Shown piece after piece: positions 38,030 through 47,161 of a DNA stretch of 64,000 nucleotides (the stretch's first letter is position 1; every line of letters starts with the position of its first letter). A program made the translations under genes and the position numbers. Source of the stretch: Xylophilus ampelinus (GTDB lineage: Bacteria > Pseudomonadota > Gammaproteobacteria > Burkholderiales > Burkholderiaceae_C); contig NZ_CABFMN010000082.1 of the NCBI RefSeq assembly GCF_901875635.1, positions 15,373-79,372 on the forward strand. Reading direction: 5' to 3'. The notes under the pieces were generated by a model, which saw nothing but the letters and a program-made list of their open reading frames with translations, was not told the DNA's origin and did no database searches.

Positions 38030-41000
38030 TCATTCATAGACGATCGCCGCCCTGCCCGCCTCGGCCTGCGCCATCCAACTGGCCAGTGCCGCATCGACCG
38101 GGAAGAAGCGCGCCGCCTCGCCCAGCTGCAGTTCGACCTGCGCGCCCGAACGCGCCATGGCCAGGCGCACGCCCAGCCCTTGCTGCACCTCGCCGTGCTC
38201 GGTCGTCTCCCTGCGCGGCGGAAAGTCGCGCACGATGCGCGCGATGTCCGGCAGTTTGCCGTTGACGGCCACGCGCAGGAACTTGCCGAAGCGGCAGCGC
38301 GCCGCCGCCAGGTCCCACACCTGCTGCACGTTGAAGCGCGCCTCGAAGCCGCCACGGCCCGGCTGCAGCCGACCGCTCACGATCACCAGCTCGTCTTCCT
38401 TGAGCTGGTTGCGCGCGGCGTCGAACACGGCCTCGTCGGCAACGGCCTCGATGGTGTCGGTCTTGTCGTCGAGCACGAAGATCGCCAGGCGTCCGCGGTT
38501 GCCGTTGATGACGCGCAGCCCGCTGACGATGCCGGCGATGACCTGCGGCTCGCGGCTGTCGAGCAGTTCGTCGATCTGCCGGCGCGCGAACTGCCGCACC
38601 TCGCGCGCCACCTCGTCGAAGAGGTGGCCCGAGAGGTAGAAGCCGATGGCCGTCTTCTCGAGCGTGAGGCGCTCCTTCACGCCCCAAGGGGTGGTCTCGA
38701 CCAGGTCGGGCTCCTGCGTGCTCGATCCGTGCACGTCGTCGCCCAGGTCGAACAGGCCGCCCTGGTTGGCGTTGGCTTCCTGCGCGGCGGCGTACTCGAA
38801 GGCGCGGTCCAGCGAGGCGACGAGGGCCGCGCGGTTGGGCTGCAGTGCGTCGAAGGCGCCGGCCTTGATGAGCGCCTCCACCGTGCGCTTGTTGATGCGC
38901 TGGCGGTCGACCCGCGCGCAGAAGTCGTACAGGCTCTTGAACGTCCCGCCCTCCTCGCGCGCCTTGACGATGGCCTCGATCGCGAGCTGGCCCGTGCCCT
39001 TGACGGCGCCCAGCCCATAGCGGATCACCTTGTCGCTCACCGGCTCGAAGCGGTAGAAGCCGCGGTTCACATCCGGCGGCTCGAAGCTCATGCCGAAGTT
39101 CTTGGTCGCGTCCTCGAACAGCACCTTGAGCTTGTCGGTGTTGTCCATTTCCACCGTCATGTTGGCGCAGTAGAACTCGGCCGTGTAGTGCACCTTCAGC
39201 CAGCCCGTGTGATAGGCCAGCAGCGAGTAGGCGGCCGCGTGCGACTTGTTGAAGCCGTAGCCCGCGAACTTCTCCATCAGGTCGAAGATCTCGTCGGCCT
39301 TCTGCTGCGGGATGCCGTGCGTGGCCAGGGCACCGGCGCGGAACTTCTCGCGGTGCTCGGCCATTTCCTCGGCCTTCTTCTTGCCCATCGCGCGGCGCAG
39401 CAGGTCGGCGCCGCCCAGGCTGTAGCCGCCCAGAATCTGCGCGGTCTGCATCACCTGCTCCTGGTAGACCATGATCCCGTAGGTCTCGCTGAGCATCTCC
39501 GCCACCGCCGGGTGCGGGTACTCGACCTCCTCGCGCCCGTGCTTGCGCGCCACGAAGCTGGGGATCAGGTCCATCGGACCCGGGCGGTACAGCGCATTCA
39601 GCGCGATCAGGTCTTCCAGCCGCGTCGGCCGCGCGTCCTTGAGCATGCCCTGCATGCCGCGCGATTCGAACTGGAACACGGCTTCGGTCTTGCCGTCGGA
39701 GAACAGCTTGTAGGTGGCCCGGTCGTCCAGCGGGATGTTCTCGTACGCGAAGCCCTCCTGCCCCTTGTGGCGCCTGACGATGAACTCGCGCGCGATCTCC
39801 AGGATGGTGAGCGTCGCCAGCCCCAGGAAGTCGAACTTGACGAGGCCGATGGCCTCGACGTCGTCCTTGTCGTACTGGCTCACCGCCGAGTCGCTGCCCG
39901 GCTGCTGGTAGAGCGGGCAGAAGTCCGTGAGCTTGCCCGGCGCAATCAGCACGCCGCCGGCGTGCATGCCGATGTTGCGCGTCATGCCCTCGAGCTTCTG
40001 CGCCATCTCGACCAGCGACTTGACCTCTTCCTCGCGCTCGATGCGCTCGGCGAGCTGCGGCTCGGCGGCGATGGCGTACTTCTCCTTGTCGTCGTCCGAC
40101 AGGTTCGCGGGCGGGTACTGCAGCGTGACCGGCTTGCCCGGCTTGTTCGGGATCAGCTTGCTGATGCCGTCGCAAAAACCGTAGCTCATGTCCATCACGC
40201 GGCCCACGTCGCGAATGGCAGCACGCGCGGCCATGGTGCCGAAGGTGGCGATCTGGCTCACCGCGTTGCGGCCGTACTTGTCCTTGACGTAGTCGATGAC
40301 GCGGTCGCGGTTGCCCTGGCAGAAGTCGATGTCGAAGTCGGGCATCGACACGCGCTCCGGGTTCAGGAAGCGCTCGAAGAGCAGGTTGTATTCGAGCGGA
40401 TCGAGGTCGGTGATCTTCAGTGCATAGGCCACCAGCGACCCGGCACCCGAGCCCCGGCCGGGGCCCACCGGGCAGCCGTTGTTCTTGGCCCAGTTGATGA
40501 AGTCGCCCACGATCAGGAAGTAGCCGGGGAAGCCCATCTTCAGGATGGTGCCGATCTCGAACTCGAGCCGTTCCACGTAGCGCGGGCGCTGCGCGTCGCG
40601 CTTGGCGGGGTCGGGGTACAGGTGCGCAAGGCGCTCCTCCAGCCCCTCGAAGGAGAGCACGCGGAAGTACTTCTCGATCGGCATCGGCACGCCGTCTTCC
40701 AGCGGCGTCGGGAAGTTGGGCAATTGCGGCTTGCCCAGCACCAGCGTGAGGTTGCAGCGCTTGGCGATCTCGACCGTGTTGGCGATGGCGCTGGGCACGT
40801 CGGCGAAGAGCGCCTCCATCTCGGCGGCCGACTTGAAGTACTGCTCGCGTGTGAACTTGCGCACGCGGCGCTGGTTGCCCAGGATCTCGCCTTCGGAGAT
40901 GCACACGCGCGCCTCGTGCGCCTCGAACTCGTCGGGCTCCAGGAACTGCACCGGGTGCGTCGCCACCACCGGCAGGTTGAGCCGCGCGGCCAGTTGCACC

Positions 41001-41548
41001 GCGGCCACCACGTGCGCCTCGTCGTCGGCGCGGCCGGCGCGCTGCAGCTCGACGTAGAAGCGGTGCGTGAACAGGCCCGCGAGCTGCAGCGCGATCTCGC
41101 GCGCGCGCTCCGCATTGCCGGCCATCAGCGGCGCGCCCAGCGGGCCCGCCTGCGCGCCGGCCAGGCAGATCAGCCCGCCGTTGAGCTCCTGCAGCCAGGC
41201 CCATTTGGCGACCGCCTGCGTCTGGCCGCGGCCCACGTTCTGCGTCCAGGCGCGCGCCAGGATCTCGCACAGGTTGAGGTAACCCTCGATGCTCTGCACC
41301 AGCAGCACGATGCGGCTGGGCGCGGCGTCGGCATCCAGGCCTTCGATCGCCACTTCGCAGCCCAGTACCGGCTTCACGCCCTTGCCGCGCGCCTGCTTGT
41401 AGAACTTGACGCCGCCGAAGAGGTTGTTCAGGTCGGTGATGGCCAGCGCGGGCTGGCCGTCCTTGGCCGCGGCCTTGACGACTTCGTCGATGCGGGTGGT
41501 GCCGTCGACGACGGAGAACTCGGTGTGCAGGCGCAGGTGAACGAACAT
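38030..41548 (-). CDS. dnaE: DNA polymerase III alpha subunit
   Basis: 1172 residues, full length. N-terminal PHP domain (HLRLHTEFSVVDG), the polymerase core with the catalytic aspartates in PDFDIDFCQGNRDRVIDYV and PVGPGRGSGAGSLVAYAL, a helix-hairpin-helix region and a C-terminal OB fold (VIAGIVSGLRVINGNRGRLAIFVLDD). Replicative chain extension. The ATG at 41548 gives the conserved MFVHLRLH start; the frame upstream to 41587 is not conserved. No Shine-Dalgarno site is seen, and a promoter ends right before the ATG. Confidence 0.98.
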   Translation of the reverse strand: MFVHLRLHTEFSVVDGTTRIDEVVKAAAKDGQPALAITDLNNLFGGVKFYKQARGKGVKPVLGCEVAIEGLDADAAPSRIVLLVQSIEGYLNLCEILARAWTQNVGRGQTQAVAKWAWLQELNGGLICLAGAQAGPLGAPLMAGNAERAREIALQLAGLFTHRFYVELQRAGRADDEAHVVAAVQLAARLNLPVVATHPVQFLEPDEFEAHEARVCISEGEILGNQRRVRKFTREQYFKSAAEMEALFADVPSAIANTVEIAKRCNLTLVLGKPQLPNFPTPLEDGVPMPIEKYFRVLSFEGLEERLAHLYPDPAKRDAQRPRYVERLEFEIGTILKMGFPGYFLIVGDFINWAKNNGCPVGPGRGSGAGSLVAYALKITDLDPLEYNLLFERFLNPERVSMPDFDIDFCQGNRDRVIDYVKDKYGRNAVSQIATFGTMAARAAIRDVGRVMDMSYGFCDGISKLIPNKPGKPVTLQYPPANLSDDDKEKYAIAAEPQLAERIEREEEVKSLVEMAQKLEGMTRNIGMHAGGVLIAPGKLTDFCPLYQQPGSDSAVSQYDKDDVEAIGLVKFDFLGLATLTILEIAREFIVRRHKGQEGFAYENIPLDDRATYKLFSDGKTEAVFQFESRGMQGMLKDARPTRLEDLIALNALYRPGPMDLIPSFVARKHGREEVEYPHPAVAEMLSETYGIMVYQEQVMQTAQILGGYSLGGADLLRRAMGKKKAEEMAEHREKFRAGALATHGIPQQKADEIFDLMEKFAGYGFNKSHAAAYSLLAYHTGWLKVHYTAEFYCANMTVEMDNTDKLKVLFEDATKNFGMSFEPPDVNRGFYRFEPVSDKVIRYGLGAVKGTGQLAIEAIVKAREEGGTFKSLYDFCARVDRQRINKRTVEALIKAGAFDALQPNRAALVASLDRAFEYAAAQEANANQGGLFDLGDDVHGSSTQEPDLVETTPWGVKERLTLEKTAIGFYLSGHLFDEVAREVRQFARRQIDELLDSREPQVIAGIVSGLRVINGNRGRLAIFVLDDKTDTIEAVADEAVFDAARNQLKEDELVIVSGRLQPGRGGFEARFNVQQVWDLAAARCRFGKFLRVAVNGKLPDIARIVRDFPPRRETTEHGEVQQGLGVRLAMARSGAQVELQLGEAARFFPVDAALASWMAQAEAGRAAIVYE

Positions 41549-41555
41549 GGACCCG

Positions 41556-41584
41556 ATTCTAGGTGGGGGCCAATTTTGTCGTAA
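41556..41584 (-). promoter_or_regulatory. dnaE promoter, possibly giving a leaderless transcript
   Basis: Minus strand: -35 TTACGA (41584-41579), 17-base spacer, -10 TAGAAT (41561-41556). Seven bases then lead to the A of the dnaE ATG at 41548, so transcription may start on the start codon. Confidence 0.45.
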
Positions 41585-41616
41585 CATACAAACATTGATG
41601 ATTGCAGGGAGCTGCC

Positions 41617-41874
41617 ATGTCCGTCACCACCTTTTCGAGTCGCGATTTCACCCGGGACGTCTCTGCCGCCAAGCGGGCGGCGCACGATGGCCCCGTCTTC
41701 ATCACTGACCGCGGCCAGCCTGCGTATGCGCTGCTGCGGATCGAGGACTACTACCAACTCACCAGCCAGAAACCCCGCACCCTGCTCGAGGCCATGGAAG
41801 CAATGCCGGGCGGCGACTTCGAGTTCGACCCGCCGCGATTGAACGACACGGTGCAGCCGGCCGACCTGGACTGA
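41617..41874 (+). CDS. Phd/YefM-family antitoxin
   Basis: 85 residues. N-terminal Phd/YefM DNA-binding fold ([40 protein letters not shown]) and an acidic toxin-binding C-terminus. Precedes a PIN toxin gene by eight bases, so the pair is a type II toxin-antitoxin module; the antitoxin probably also represses the promoter in the gap to dnaE. The ATG at 41617 follows an AGGGAG site. Confidence 0.92.
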   Translation: MSVTTFSSRDFTRDVSAAKRAAHDGPVFITDRGQPAYALLRIEDYYQLTSQKPRTLLEAMEAMPGGDFEFDPPRLNDTVQPADLD

Positions 41875-41882
41875 CGGCATCG

Positions 41883-42293
41883 ATGTACCTGCTCGACACC
41901 AACGTCATCTCGGAATTGCGCCAGGGCAAACCCGCGCCGTCCGAGGCGGTGCGCCGCTGGGCCGCGGGGCAGCCCACCCACTTGCTCTACCTGTCGGCCG
42001 TGACACTTCTGGAACTGGACATCGGCGTGCGCCGCATGGAGCGCAAGGATGCCGCCCAGGGCGCCGTGCTTCGGCGCTGGAGCGAGGCCGTCGCGCGCGA
42101 GTTCGAGGGCCGCGTCCTGCCCTTCACCGGCACCACGGCGCTCGTGTGCGCCGGGCTGCACGTGCCCAATCCCCGCGCGTTCCGCGACTCGATGATCGCC
42201 GCCACCGCGATGGAGCACGGCTTCATCGTGGCGACACGCAACGTGGCGGACTTCGCCGACACGGGCGCCAAATGGCTCGACCCATGGATCTGA
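41883..42293 (+). CDS. PIN-domain toxin (VapC/FitB type)
   Basis: 136 residues. The three acidic sites of a PIN nuclease are visible: Asp5 in [12 protein letters not shown], Glu near LLELDIGV, and Asp in [28 protein letters not shown] toxins cut tRNA or rRNA. Partner of the Phd-type antitoxin just upstream. Its 3' end overlaps the start of trhO by ten bases. Confidence 0.92.
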   Translation: MYLLDTNVISELRQGKPAPSEAVRRWAAGQPTHLLYLSAVTLLELDIGVRRMERKDAAQGAVLRRWSEAVAREFEGRVLPFTGTTALVCAGLHVPNPRAFRDSMIAATAMEHGFIVATRNVADFADTGAKWLDPWI

Positions 42294-43096
42294 CCAACCC
42301 ACCCACTGCGACGGAACCCGTCCTCAACATCTCCGCCTACCTCTTCGTCCCCATCCACGACCGCGAGACGCTGCGGCCGCGGCTGCTCGAATCGGCGCGC
42401 GCGCGCCAGCTGATGGGCACCGTGCTGCTGGCGGAGGAAGGCATCAACCTCTTCCTGGCGGGGGCCGCCGACGACGTGCGTGGCTTCCTCGACGAGTTGC
42501 GGGCCGACCCGCGTTTCGCGCCGCTGGAGGCCAAGGAGAGCTGGTCGGCGCAGCAGCCCTTCCGGCGCCTGCTGGTCAAGCTCAAGCGGGAGATCATCCG
42601 CATGGACCACCCGGCCATCCAGCCGGCCGCCGGCCGCGCGCCGGGCGTGGACGCGCGCACGCTCAAGCGCTGGCTGGACCAGGGGCACGACGATGCCGGC
42701 AAGGACGTCGTGCTGCTGGACACGCGCAACGCCTTCGAGGTCGACTACGGCACCTTCGAGAACGCCATCGACTGGCGCATCACGAAGTTCACTGAGTTCC
42801 CGCAGGCGGTGATCGACCACCGCGCCGAGCTCGAAGGCAAGACGGTGGTGAGCTTCTGCACCGGCGGCATCCGCTGCGAGAAGGCGGCGATCTACATGCA
42901 CGAGGCAGGCTTGCCGAACGTGCTGCAGCTCGACGGCGGCATCCTCAAGTACTTCGAGGAAGTCGGCGGCGCGCACTACCGCGGCGACTGCTTCGTGTTC
43001 GACGGCCGCGAGGCACTGGCGCCGGACCTGAGCGCCCGCGCGCAGCACGCCAGCGCGCGGCGCAGCGAAGATCCCGACATTGCTATCAAAAAGTGA
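42284..43096 (+). CDS. trhO: tRNA uridine(34) hydroxylase TrhO (rhodanese family)
   Basis: 270 residues. N-terminal acylphosphatase-like domain ([13 protein letters not shown]), then a rhodanese domain with active Cys in [15 protein letters not shown]. TrhO hydroxylates U34 of certain tRNAs toward 5-hydroxyuridine. The start ATG at 42284 lies inside the 3' end of the PIN toxin gene, with no clear ribosome site, so it may be coupled to it. The last residues (IAIKK) and the stop lie in a palindromic repeat (43081-43144). Confidence 0.9.
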   Translation: MDLTNPPTATEPVLNISAYLFVPIHDRETLRPRLLESARARQLMGTVLLAEEGINLFLAGAADDVRGFLDELRADPRFAPLEAKESWSAQQPFRRLLVKLKREIIRMDHPAIQPAAGRAPGVDARTLKRWLDQGHDDAGKDVVLLDTRNAFEVDYGTFENAIDWRITKFTEFPQAVIDHRAELEGKTVVSFCTGGIRCEKAAIYMHEAGLPNVLQLDGGILKYFEEVGGAHYRGDCFVFDGREALAPDLSARAQHASARRSEDPDIAIKK

Positions 43097-43144
43097 GCTG
43101 CCTGCGCCCGCTGGACGGGCGCTGCAGGCACTTTTGACTTGAAT
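43081..43144 (+). repeat. Comamonadaceae-type palindromic repeat, copy 7, at the trhO stop
   Basis: TTGCTATCAAAAAGTGAGCTG head, CTGCGCCCGCTGGACGGGCG centre, CTGCAGGCACTTTTGACTTGA tail. The first 16 bases encode the last trhO residues and the TGA. Confidence 0.85.
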
Positions 43145-43157
43145 CCTTGCCTGAGTA

Positions 43158-44075
43158 TCAGGCCGGCGTGCTGCCCGTGTCCGGCGTCGGAGACTGCACC
43201 TGGAAGGGATGGCCCGGCAGCGGGATGAATTCGGTCTCGCCCGGCACGTGGCCCATGCGCTGCGCGGCCCAGTCCTCACCCGCCTGCAGGATGCGCTCGC
43301 GCCGGCTGGAGACGAAGTTCCAGGTGATGTAGCGCGGGCCGTCGAGCGGCTCGCCGCCGACCACGACCAGACGCACGGCCTGCGCCGCCGTCAGCACCAC
43401 CGCCTGGCCGGCGGGCAGCGCTGCCATGGTGTGCGCGGGCACGGCCTGGCCGTCGAGCTGCACGTCGCCATCGACGGCGTAGATCGCGAGTTCGGGCGCC
43501 AGCGCGGGCAGCTCGAAGCGGCCGCCAGCGGGCAGTTCGATGTCCAGGTACAGCGTCTGCATGACGGTGGGCACCGGCGAACGCGCACCGAAGGCCTCGC
43601 CCACCAGCACGCGCACCGGCACGCCCTGCACCGTCAGCCCCGGAATGTCGGCCGCCGCGGTGTGCGAGAAGCTGGGCTCGTCCTCCTCGTGCGCCTGCGG
43701 CAGCGCACACCACAGCTGCAGGCCGTGGTTGACGTAGGTCTCGGTCTTGAGCGGCTCGGGCTTGCGCTCCGAATGCACGATGCCGCGGCCCGCCGTCATC
43801 CAGTTGATGGCGCCGGGGCGGATCTCCTGCACGGTGCCCAGGCTGTCGCGGTGCATCATCGCGCCCTCGAACAGGTAGGTCACCGTGGCCAGGCCGATGT
43901 GCGGATGCGGCCGCACGTCGTGCTGGTCGCCCGGCTTCTCGGTGGCCGGGCCGAAATGGTCGAAGAACACGAAGGGCCCGACCGAGCGCTTCTGCGCCGC
44001 CGGCAGCAGCCGGCGCACATGGAAGCCGCCCCCCAGGTCCTTGTCGTGCGGCTTCAGCAGCAGGGTGTCACTCAT
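43158..44075 (-). CDS. pirin-family bicupin protein
   Basis: 305 residues, two cupin barrels. The first holds the pirin metal motif HPHIGLATVTYLFEGAMMHRDS and WMTAGRGIVHSE. Pirins act as quercetin dioxygenases or redox sensors; the role here is unknown. Last gene of a minus-strand run (pirin, DoxX, flavodoxin, pirin). Start ATG at 44075 with GGAG-type sequence before it; the longer frame is shadow. Confidence 0.92.
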   Translation of the reverse strand: MSDTLLLKPHDKDLGGGFHVRRLLPAAQKRSVGPFVFFDHFGPATEKPGDQHDVRPHPHIGLATVTYLFEGAMMHRDSLGTVQEIRPGAINWMTAGRGIVHSERKPEPLKTETYVNHGLQLWCALPQAHEEDEPSFSHTAAADIPGLTVQGVPVRVLVGEAFGARSPVPTVMQTLYLDIELPAGGRFELPALAPELAIYAVDGDVQLDGQAVPAHTMAALPAGQAVVLTAAQAVRLVVVGGEPLDGPRYITWNFVSSRRERILQAGEDWAAQRMGHVPGETEFIPLPGHPFQVQSPTPDTGSTPA

Positions 44076-44137
44076 GGGGGGCTCCTTCGTGGTCGTGGGG
44101 GAACAAGGCGGCAGTATCCCGCCTTCGCGGCCCGCGG

Positions 44138-44689
44138 TCAGCCGCGTGCGGCCGTCACCTCGGCGATCCGCTTGCCGAAGGCGCGCGCGGTGTCGAGGTC
44201 GCCCTGCGGCACCTCGGCGGCGCTGGCGTCCGACGGCGAGGTCGTCAGCAGGCCGCCGTAGCCACCCACGTAGTTGGGCGAATGGCGCGTGGCCGCCTTG
44301 TCGTTGGTCGGCATGATCCCCATGCTGAGCCACAGGCCGCTGTGCTGCATCGCCAGTTGCCAGAGGAAGGTCAGCGTCGAGAACTTGTCGCCATTCATGG
44401 TCGCGCTGTTGGTGAAGCCGGCGAAGAGCTTGTCCTTCCAGCCCTGGGTGTACCAGACCTTCGACGAGGCGTCGGCGAACTTCTTGAACTGCCAGCTCGG
44501 GCCGCCCATGTAGGTGGGCGAACCGAAGACGATGGTCTTGGCGCCGGCCAGCAGTTCCCACCCGCCCTCGGGCAGGTTGCCGTCGGCGTCGATGGCGATC
44601 AGCGCGGCTTGCGCGCCTTCGCTCACGGCCTGCGCGACGCGCTGGGTGTGGCCGTAGCCGGAGTGGTAGACGATGGCGATGTCGCTCAT
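44138..44689 (-). CDS. flavodoxin-family NAD(P)H:quinone oxidoreductase-like protein
   Basis: 183 residues. FMN-binding start IAIVYHSGYGHTQRVAQAV and the switch region FGSPTYMGGPSWQFKKFAD, as in WrbA/flavodoxin-like proteins. Stress and quinone detoxification is the usual role. Sits between DoxX and the pirin gene, 22 bases after the former and 62 before the latter. Confidence 0.9.
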   Translation of the reverse strand: MSDIAIVYHSGYGHTQRVAQAVSEGAQAALIAIDADGNLPEGGWELLAGAKTIVFGSPTYMGGPSWQFKKFADASSKVWYTQGWKDKLFAGFTNSATMNGDKFSTLTFLWQLAMQHSGLWLSMGIMPTNDKAATRHSPNYVGGYGGLLTTSPSDASAAEVPQGDLDTARAFGKRIAEVTAARG

Positions 44690-44711
44690 GGTGCGTGTCC
44701 TTGTGTTGGGA

Positions 44712-45134
44712 TTACTTCTTGTCGATGCTGAAGCGGCCCGGGCCGAAGGCGAAGAAGGCGAGCAGGCCGCCGGCGATCGCGAGGTTCTTGTAGAAGTTGA
44801 TCTTCTGCGCCATCAGCATTTCGGGCGGCGCATTCCAGAAGGCGTGGCCCAGGAAGGCCGTTGCGACCGTGAAGACGGCCAGGATGATCGCCATCAAGCG
44901 GGTCTTGAAGCCGACAAGCAGCAGCAGCGCCACCAACAGTTCGCACACGATGGCCACCACCACGGCGACCTCGGGCAGCGGCACGCCGATCTTGGTGAAG
45001 TAACCCACCGTGCCGGCAAAGCCCATCAGCTTGTTCCAGCCCGCCGGGACGAAGAGCAGCGCGATGAGCACGCGCCCGATCAGGGCGGCGCCGTCCTGCG
45101 TGGGGGTGGTGGTCGAGGTGTTGGTGATGGCCAT
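44712..45134 (-). CDS. DoxX-family membrane protein
   Basis: 140 residues with four membrane helices (ALIGRVLIALLFVPAGWNKL, VVAIVCELLVALLLLVG, AIILAVFTVATAFLG, LAIAGGLLAFFAFG). DoxX proteins are small inner-membrane redox components often found with stress genes. Starts 65 bases after the hairpin behind the second pirin gene. Confidence 0.92.
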   Translation of the reverse strand: MAITNTSTTTPTQDGAALIGRVLIALLFVPAGWNKLMGFAGTVGYFTKIGVPLPEVAVVVAIVCELLVALLLLVGFKTRLMAIILAVFTVATAFLGHAFWNAPPEMLMAQKINFYKNLAIAGGLLAFFAFGPGRFSIDKK

Positions 45135-45198
45135 GGAAGACTCCTGTTGAAAAAGAAAAACGAGGAAGGAAGAAAAAAGAACAGTCGAACACGGAAAA

Positions 45199-45230
45199 GG
45201 GCCGGCACCGCGTTTCGGCGGTGCCGGCCC
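45199..45230 (-). terminator. strong hairpin terminator after the second pirin gene
   Basis: Perfect 13-base stem GGGCCGGCACCGC / GCGGTGCCGGCCC with a six-base loop; on the minus strand it is followed by four U residues. Divides the pirin gene from doxX, so the two may be only partly co-transcribed. Confidence 0.8.
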
Positions 45231-45238
45231 GGGGGGAC

Positions 45239-45940
45239 TCAGGCTGCGAGGTCGAAGACCAGCACCTCGGCGTCCTTGCCGCCGGCCAGGTGCAGGGCAC
45301 TTTCGTCGGCGATCAGCGCGGCGTCACCACTGCTGAGCTTCTGGCCGTTGACCTCGAGCTCGCCGCGCACCAGGTGCACGTAGCTCTTGCGCTTCGGGTC
45401 CAGCGCCAGGTCGGCCGATTCGGCGCCGTCGAGCAGGCCGGCATAGAGTTTCGCATCGGCATGCACCGTGACCGAGCCGTCGGCGCCGTCGGGCGAGGCC
45501 ACCAGGCGCAGCTTGCCGCGCTTGTCGGCCGCGTCGAACTTCTTCTGCTCATAGCCGGGCGTGATGCCGCGCTGGTTGGGTTCGATCCAGATCTGCAGGA
45601 AGTGCGTGGTCGAGTCGCTCTTGTGGTTGAACTCGCTGTGCATTACGCCGCGGCCGGCGCTCATGCGCTGTACCTCGCCGGGCGGGATCGACTCCACGTT
45701 GCCCATGCTGTCCTTGTGCGCCAGCTCGCCGTCGAGCACGTAGCTGATGATCTCCATGTCCTTGTGGCCGTGGGTGCCGAAGCCGGCACCGCCCGCCACG
45801 CGGTCTTCGTTGATCACCCGCAGGTTGCCCCAGCCCATGAATTTCGGGTCGTAGTAGCCGGCGAAGGAAAAGCTGTGGAAGGACTTGAGCCAGCCATGGT
45901 CGGCGTAGCCTCGTTCCTGGGATTTGCGGACTTGCAACAT
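45239..45940 (-). CDS. pirin-family quercetinase-like protein
   Basis: 233 residues, bicupin of the YhhW type. Metal motif THGHKDMEIISYVLDGELAHKDS and QRMSAGRGVMHSEFNHK; opens RKSQERGYADHGWLKSFHSFSFAGYY as quercetin 2,3-dioxygenase-like pirins do. Divergent from a LysR gene across 160 bases with palindromic LysR boxes, so this gene is the likely target. Start ATG at 45940. Confidence 0.92.
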   Translation of the reverse strand: MLQVRKSQERGYADHGWLKSFHSFSFAGYYDPKFMGWGNLRVINEDRVAGGAGFGTHGHKDMEIISYVLDGELAHKDSMGNVESIPPGEVQRMSAGRGVMHSEFNHKSDSTTHFLQIWIEPNQRGITPGYEQKKFDAADKRGKLRLVASPDGADGSVTVHADAKLYAGLLDGAESADLALDPKRKSYVHLVRGELEVNGQKLSSGDAALIADESALHLAGGKDAEVLVFDLAA

Positions 45941-46060
45941 CGTTGAACTCCTTGCTTGCATCGGGGCGGGCCCTGCCTCGCCCCCTCTCGTGAGCAGCGC
46001 CGGATGCGCCGCGATGGAATGAACTTTAGGCCGCGGGCCCGAGGTGAAAGACGCCTGGCC

Positions 46061-46087
46061 TTGAAGACATCGTTCAAATTTTTTGAA
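46061..46087. promoter_or_regulatory. LysR boxes between pirin and LysR genes
   Basis: Two overlapping inverted repeats, TTGAA-N7-TTCAA (46061-46077) and TTCAAATTTTTTGAA (46073-46087), the second being of T-N11-A type. They lie just before the LysR start and upstream of the divergent pirin gene. Confidence 0.6.
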
Positions 46088-46100
46088 TGAAAATCCGGCC

Positions 46101-47087
46101 ATGCCGACCGTGCCCCGCCCCTCCCCGCCTGCAACGCCCAGCCCACGCGACGTGCTCACGCCCGATGCGCTGGCGATGCTGCAGACCATCGTGCAGGCCG
46201 GCAGCTTCGCTGGCGCCGCGCGCGCGCTCGACCTGGTGCCCAGTGCGCTGAGCTACCGCGTGCGGCAGATCGAGGACGCGCTCGACGTGCTGCTCTTCGA
46301 CCGCAGCGCGCGCCAGGCGCGCCTCACGCAGGCCGGAGCCGAGCTGCTGCGCGAGGCCGGCCGCCTGCTTGGCGAGATCGACGCCGTGGCCAACCGCGTG
46401 CGCCGCGTGGCCACTGGCTGGGAGCCGCAGTTCACCATCGCCATCGACAGCGTGATCGCGCGCGACCCGCTTTTCGACTTGGTGGGCGCCTTCTACGCCG
46501 AAGAGCCGCCCACGCGGCTGAAGCTGCGCGACGAGACGCTGCTGGGCACGATCGAGGCGCTGACCCGTGGCGAGGCCGACCTGGCCATCGGCACCGTGCT
46601 CGACGCCGCCAGCCTGGCCTTTACCGCGACGGGCATCCGCAGCCGGCCGCTGGGCGAGATCCGCTTCGTCTATGCGGTGGCGCCGCACCACCCGCTGGCG
46701 CGCGCCGCCGAGCCGCTGAGCGACGCCACCATCCGCACCCACCGCGGCGTGGCGGCGGCCGACTCGGCGCGGCAGGGCCAGAGCATGAACGTCAACCTCG
46801 TGGGCGGGCAGGACATCCTCACCGTGCCGACCATGCAGGCCAAGCTGCACGCGCAGCTGCACGGTCTGGGCGGCGGCTTCCTGCCCGAGCCGATGGCGCG
46901 GCCGTACGTGGAGGCCGGCCACCTCGTCGTGCGCGCCACCGAACGCGTGCCGCCGGCTGGCGGCCTGCACTGCGCCTGGCGGGTGCGCGCCGCCGGCAGC
47001 CCGGGGCTGGCGCTGCAGTGGTGGCTGCAGCGCTTCGAGCACGAAGCCACGCGCGAGGCGCTGCTGCACCGGCACCGCGGACGCTGA
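46101..47087 (+). CDS. LysR-family regulator
   Basis: 328 residues. DNA-binding helix-turn-helix (LAMLQTIVQAGSFAGAARALDLVPSALSYRVRQIEDAL, about residues 22-60) and a ligand domain (LAIGTVLDAASL, GLGGGFLPEPMARPYV). Divergent from the pirin-DoxX-flavodoxin-pirin cluster and its probable regulator, in the manner of YhaJ/YhhW pairs. Start at the ATG at 46101; a TTG at 46083 would overlap the operator. Confidence 0.88.
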   Translation: MPTVPRPSPPATPSPRDVLTPDALAMLQTIVQAGSFAGAARALDLVPSALSYRVRQIEDALDVLLFDRSARQARLTQAGAELLREAGRLLGEIDAVANRVRRVATGWEPQFTIAIDSVIARDPLFDLVGAFYAEEPPTRLKLRDETLLGTIEALTRGEADLAIGTVLDAASLAFTATGIRSRPLGEIRFVYAVAPHHPLARAAEPLSDATIRTHRGVAAADSARQGQSMNVNLVGGQDILTVPTMQAKLHAQLHGLGGGFLPEPMARPYVEAGHLVVRATERVPPAGGLHCAWRVRAAGSPGLALQWWLQRFEHEATREALLHRHRGR

Positions 47088-47161
47088 CCGCCGGGGCCCG
47101 CCGCGGGAAGCGGTAGAGTCGGCCGGCATCCATCCCTCCCGCCGCCTCCTGCACAACAACC

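Noticed and set aside
38180..41584. A plus-strand open frame of 1134 codons opposite dnaE
   Set aside because: It mirrors dnaE in a GC-rich genome; the sequence has no recognisable domain and is rich in His, Arg, Leu and Ala as reverse-frame shadows are.
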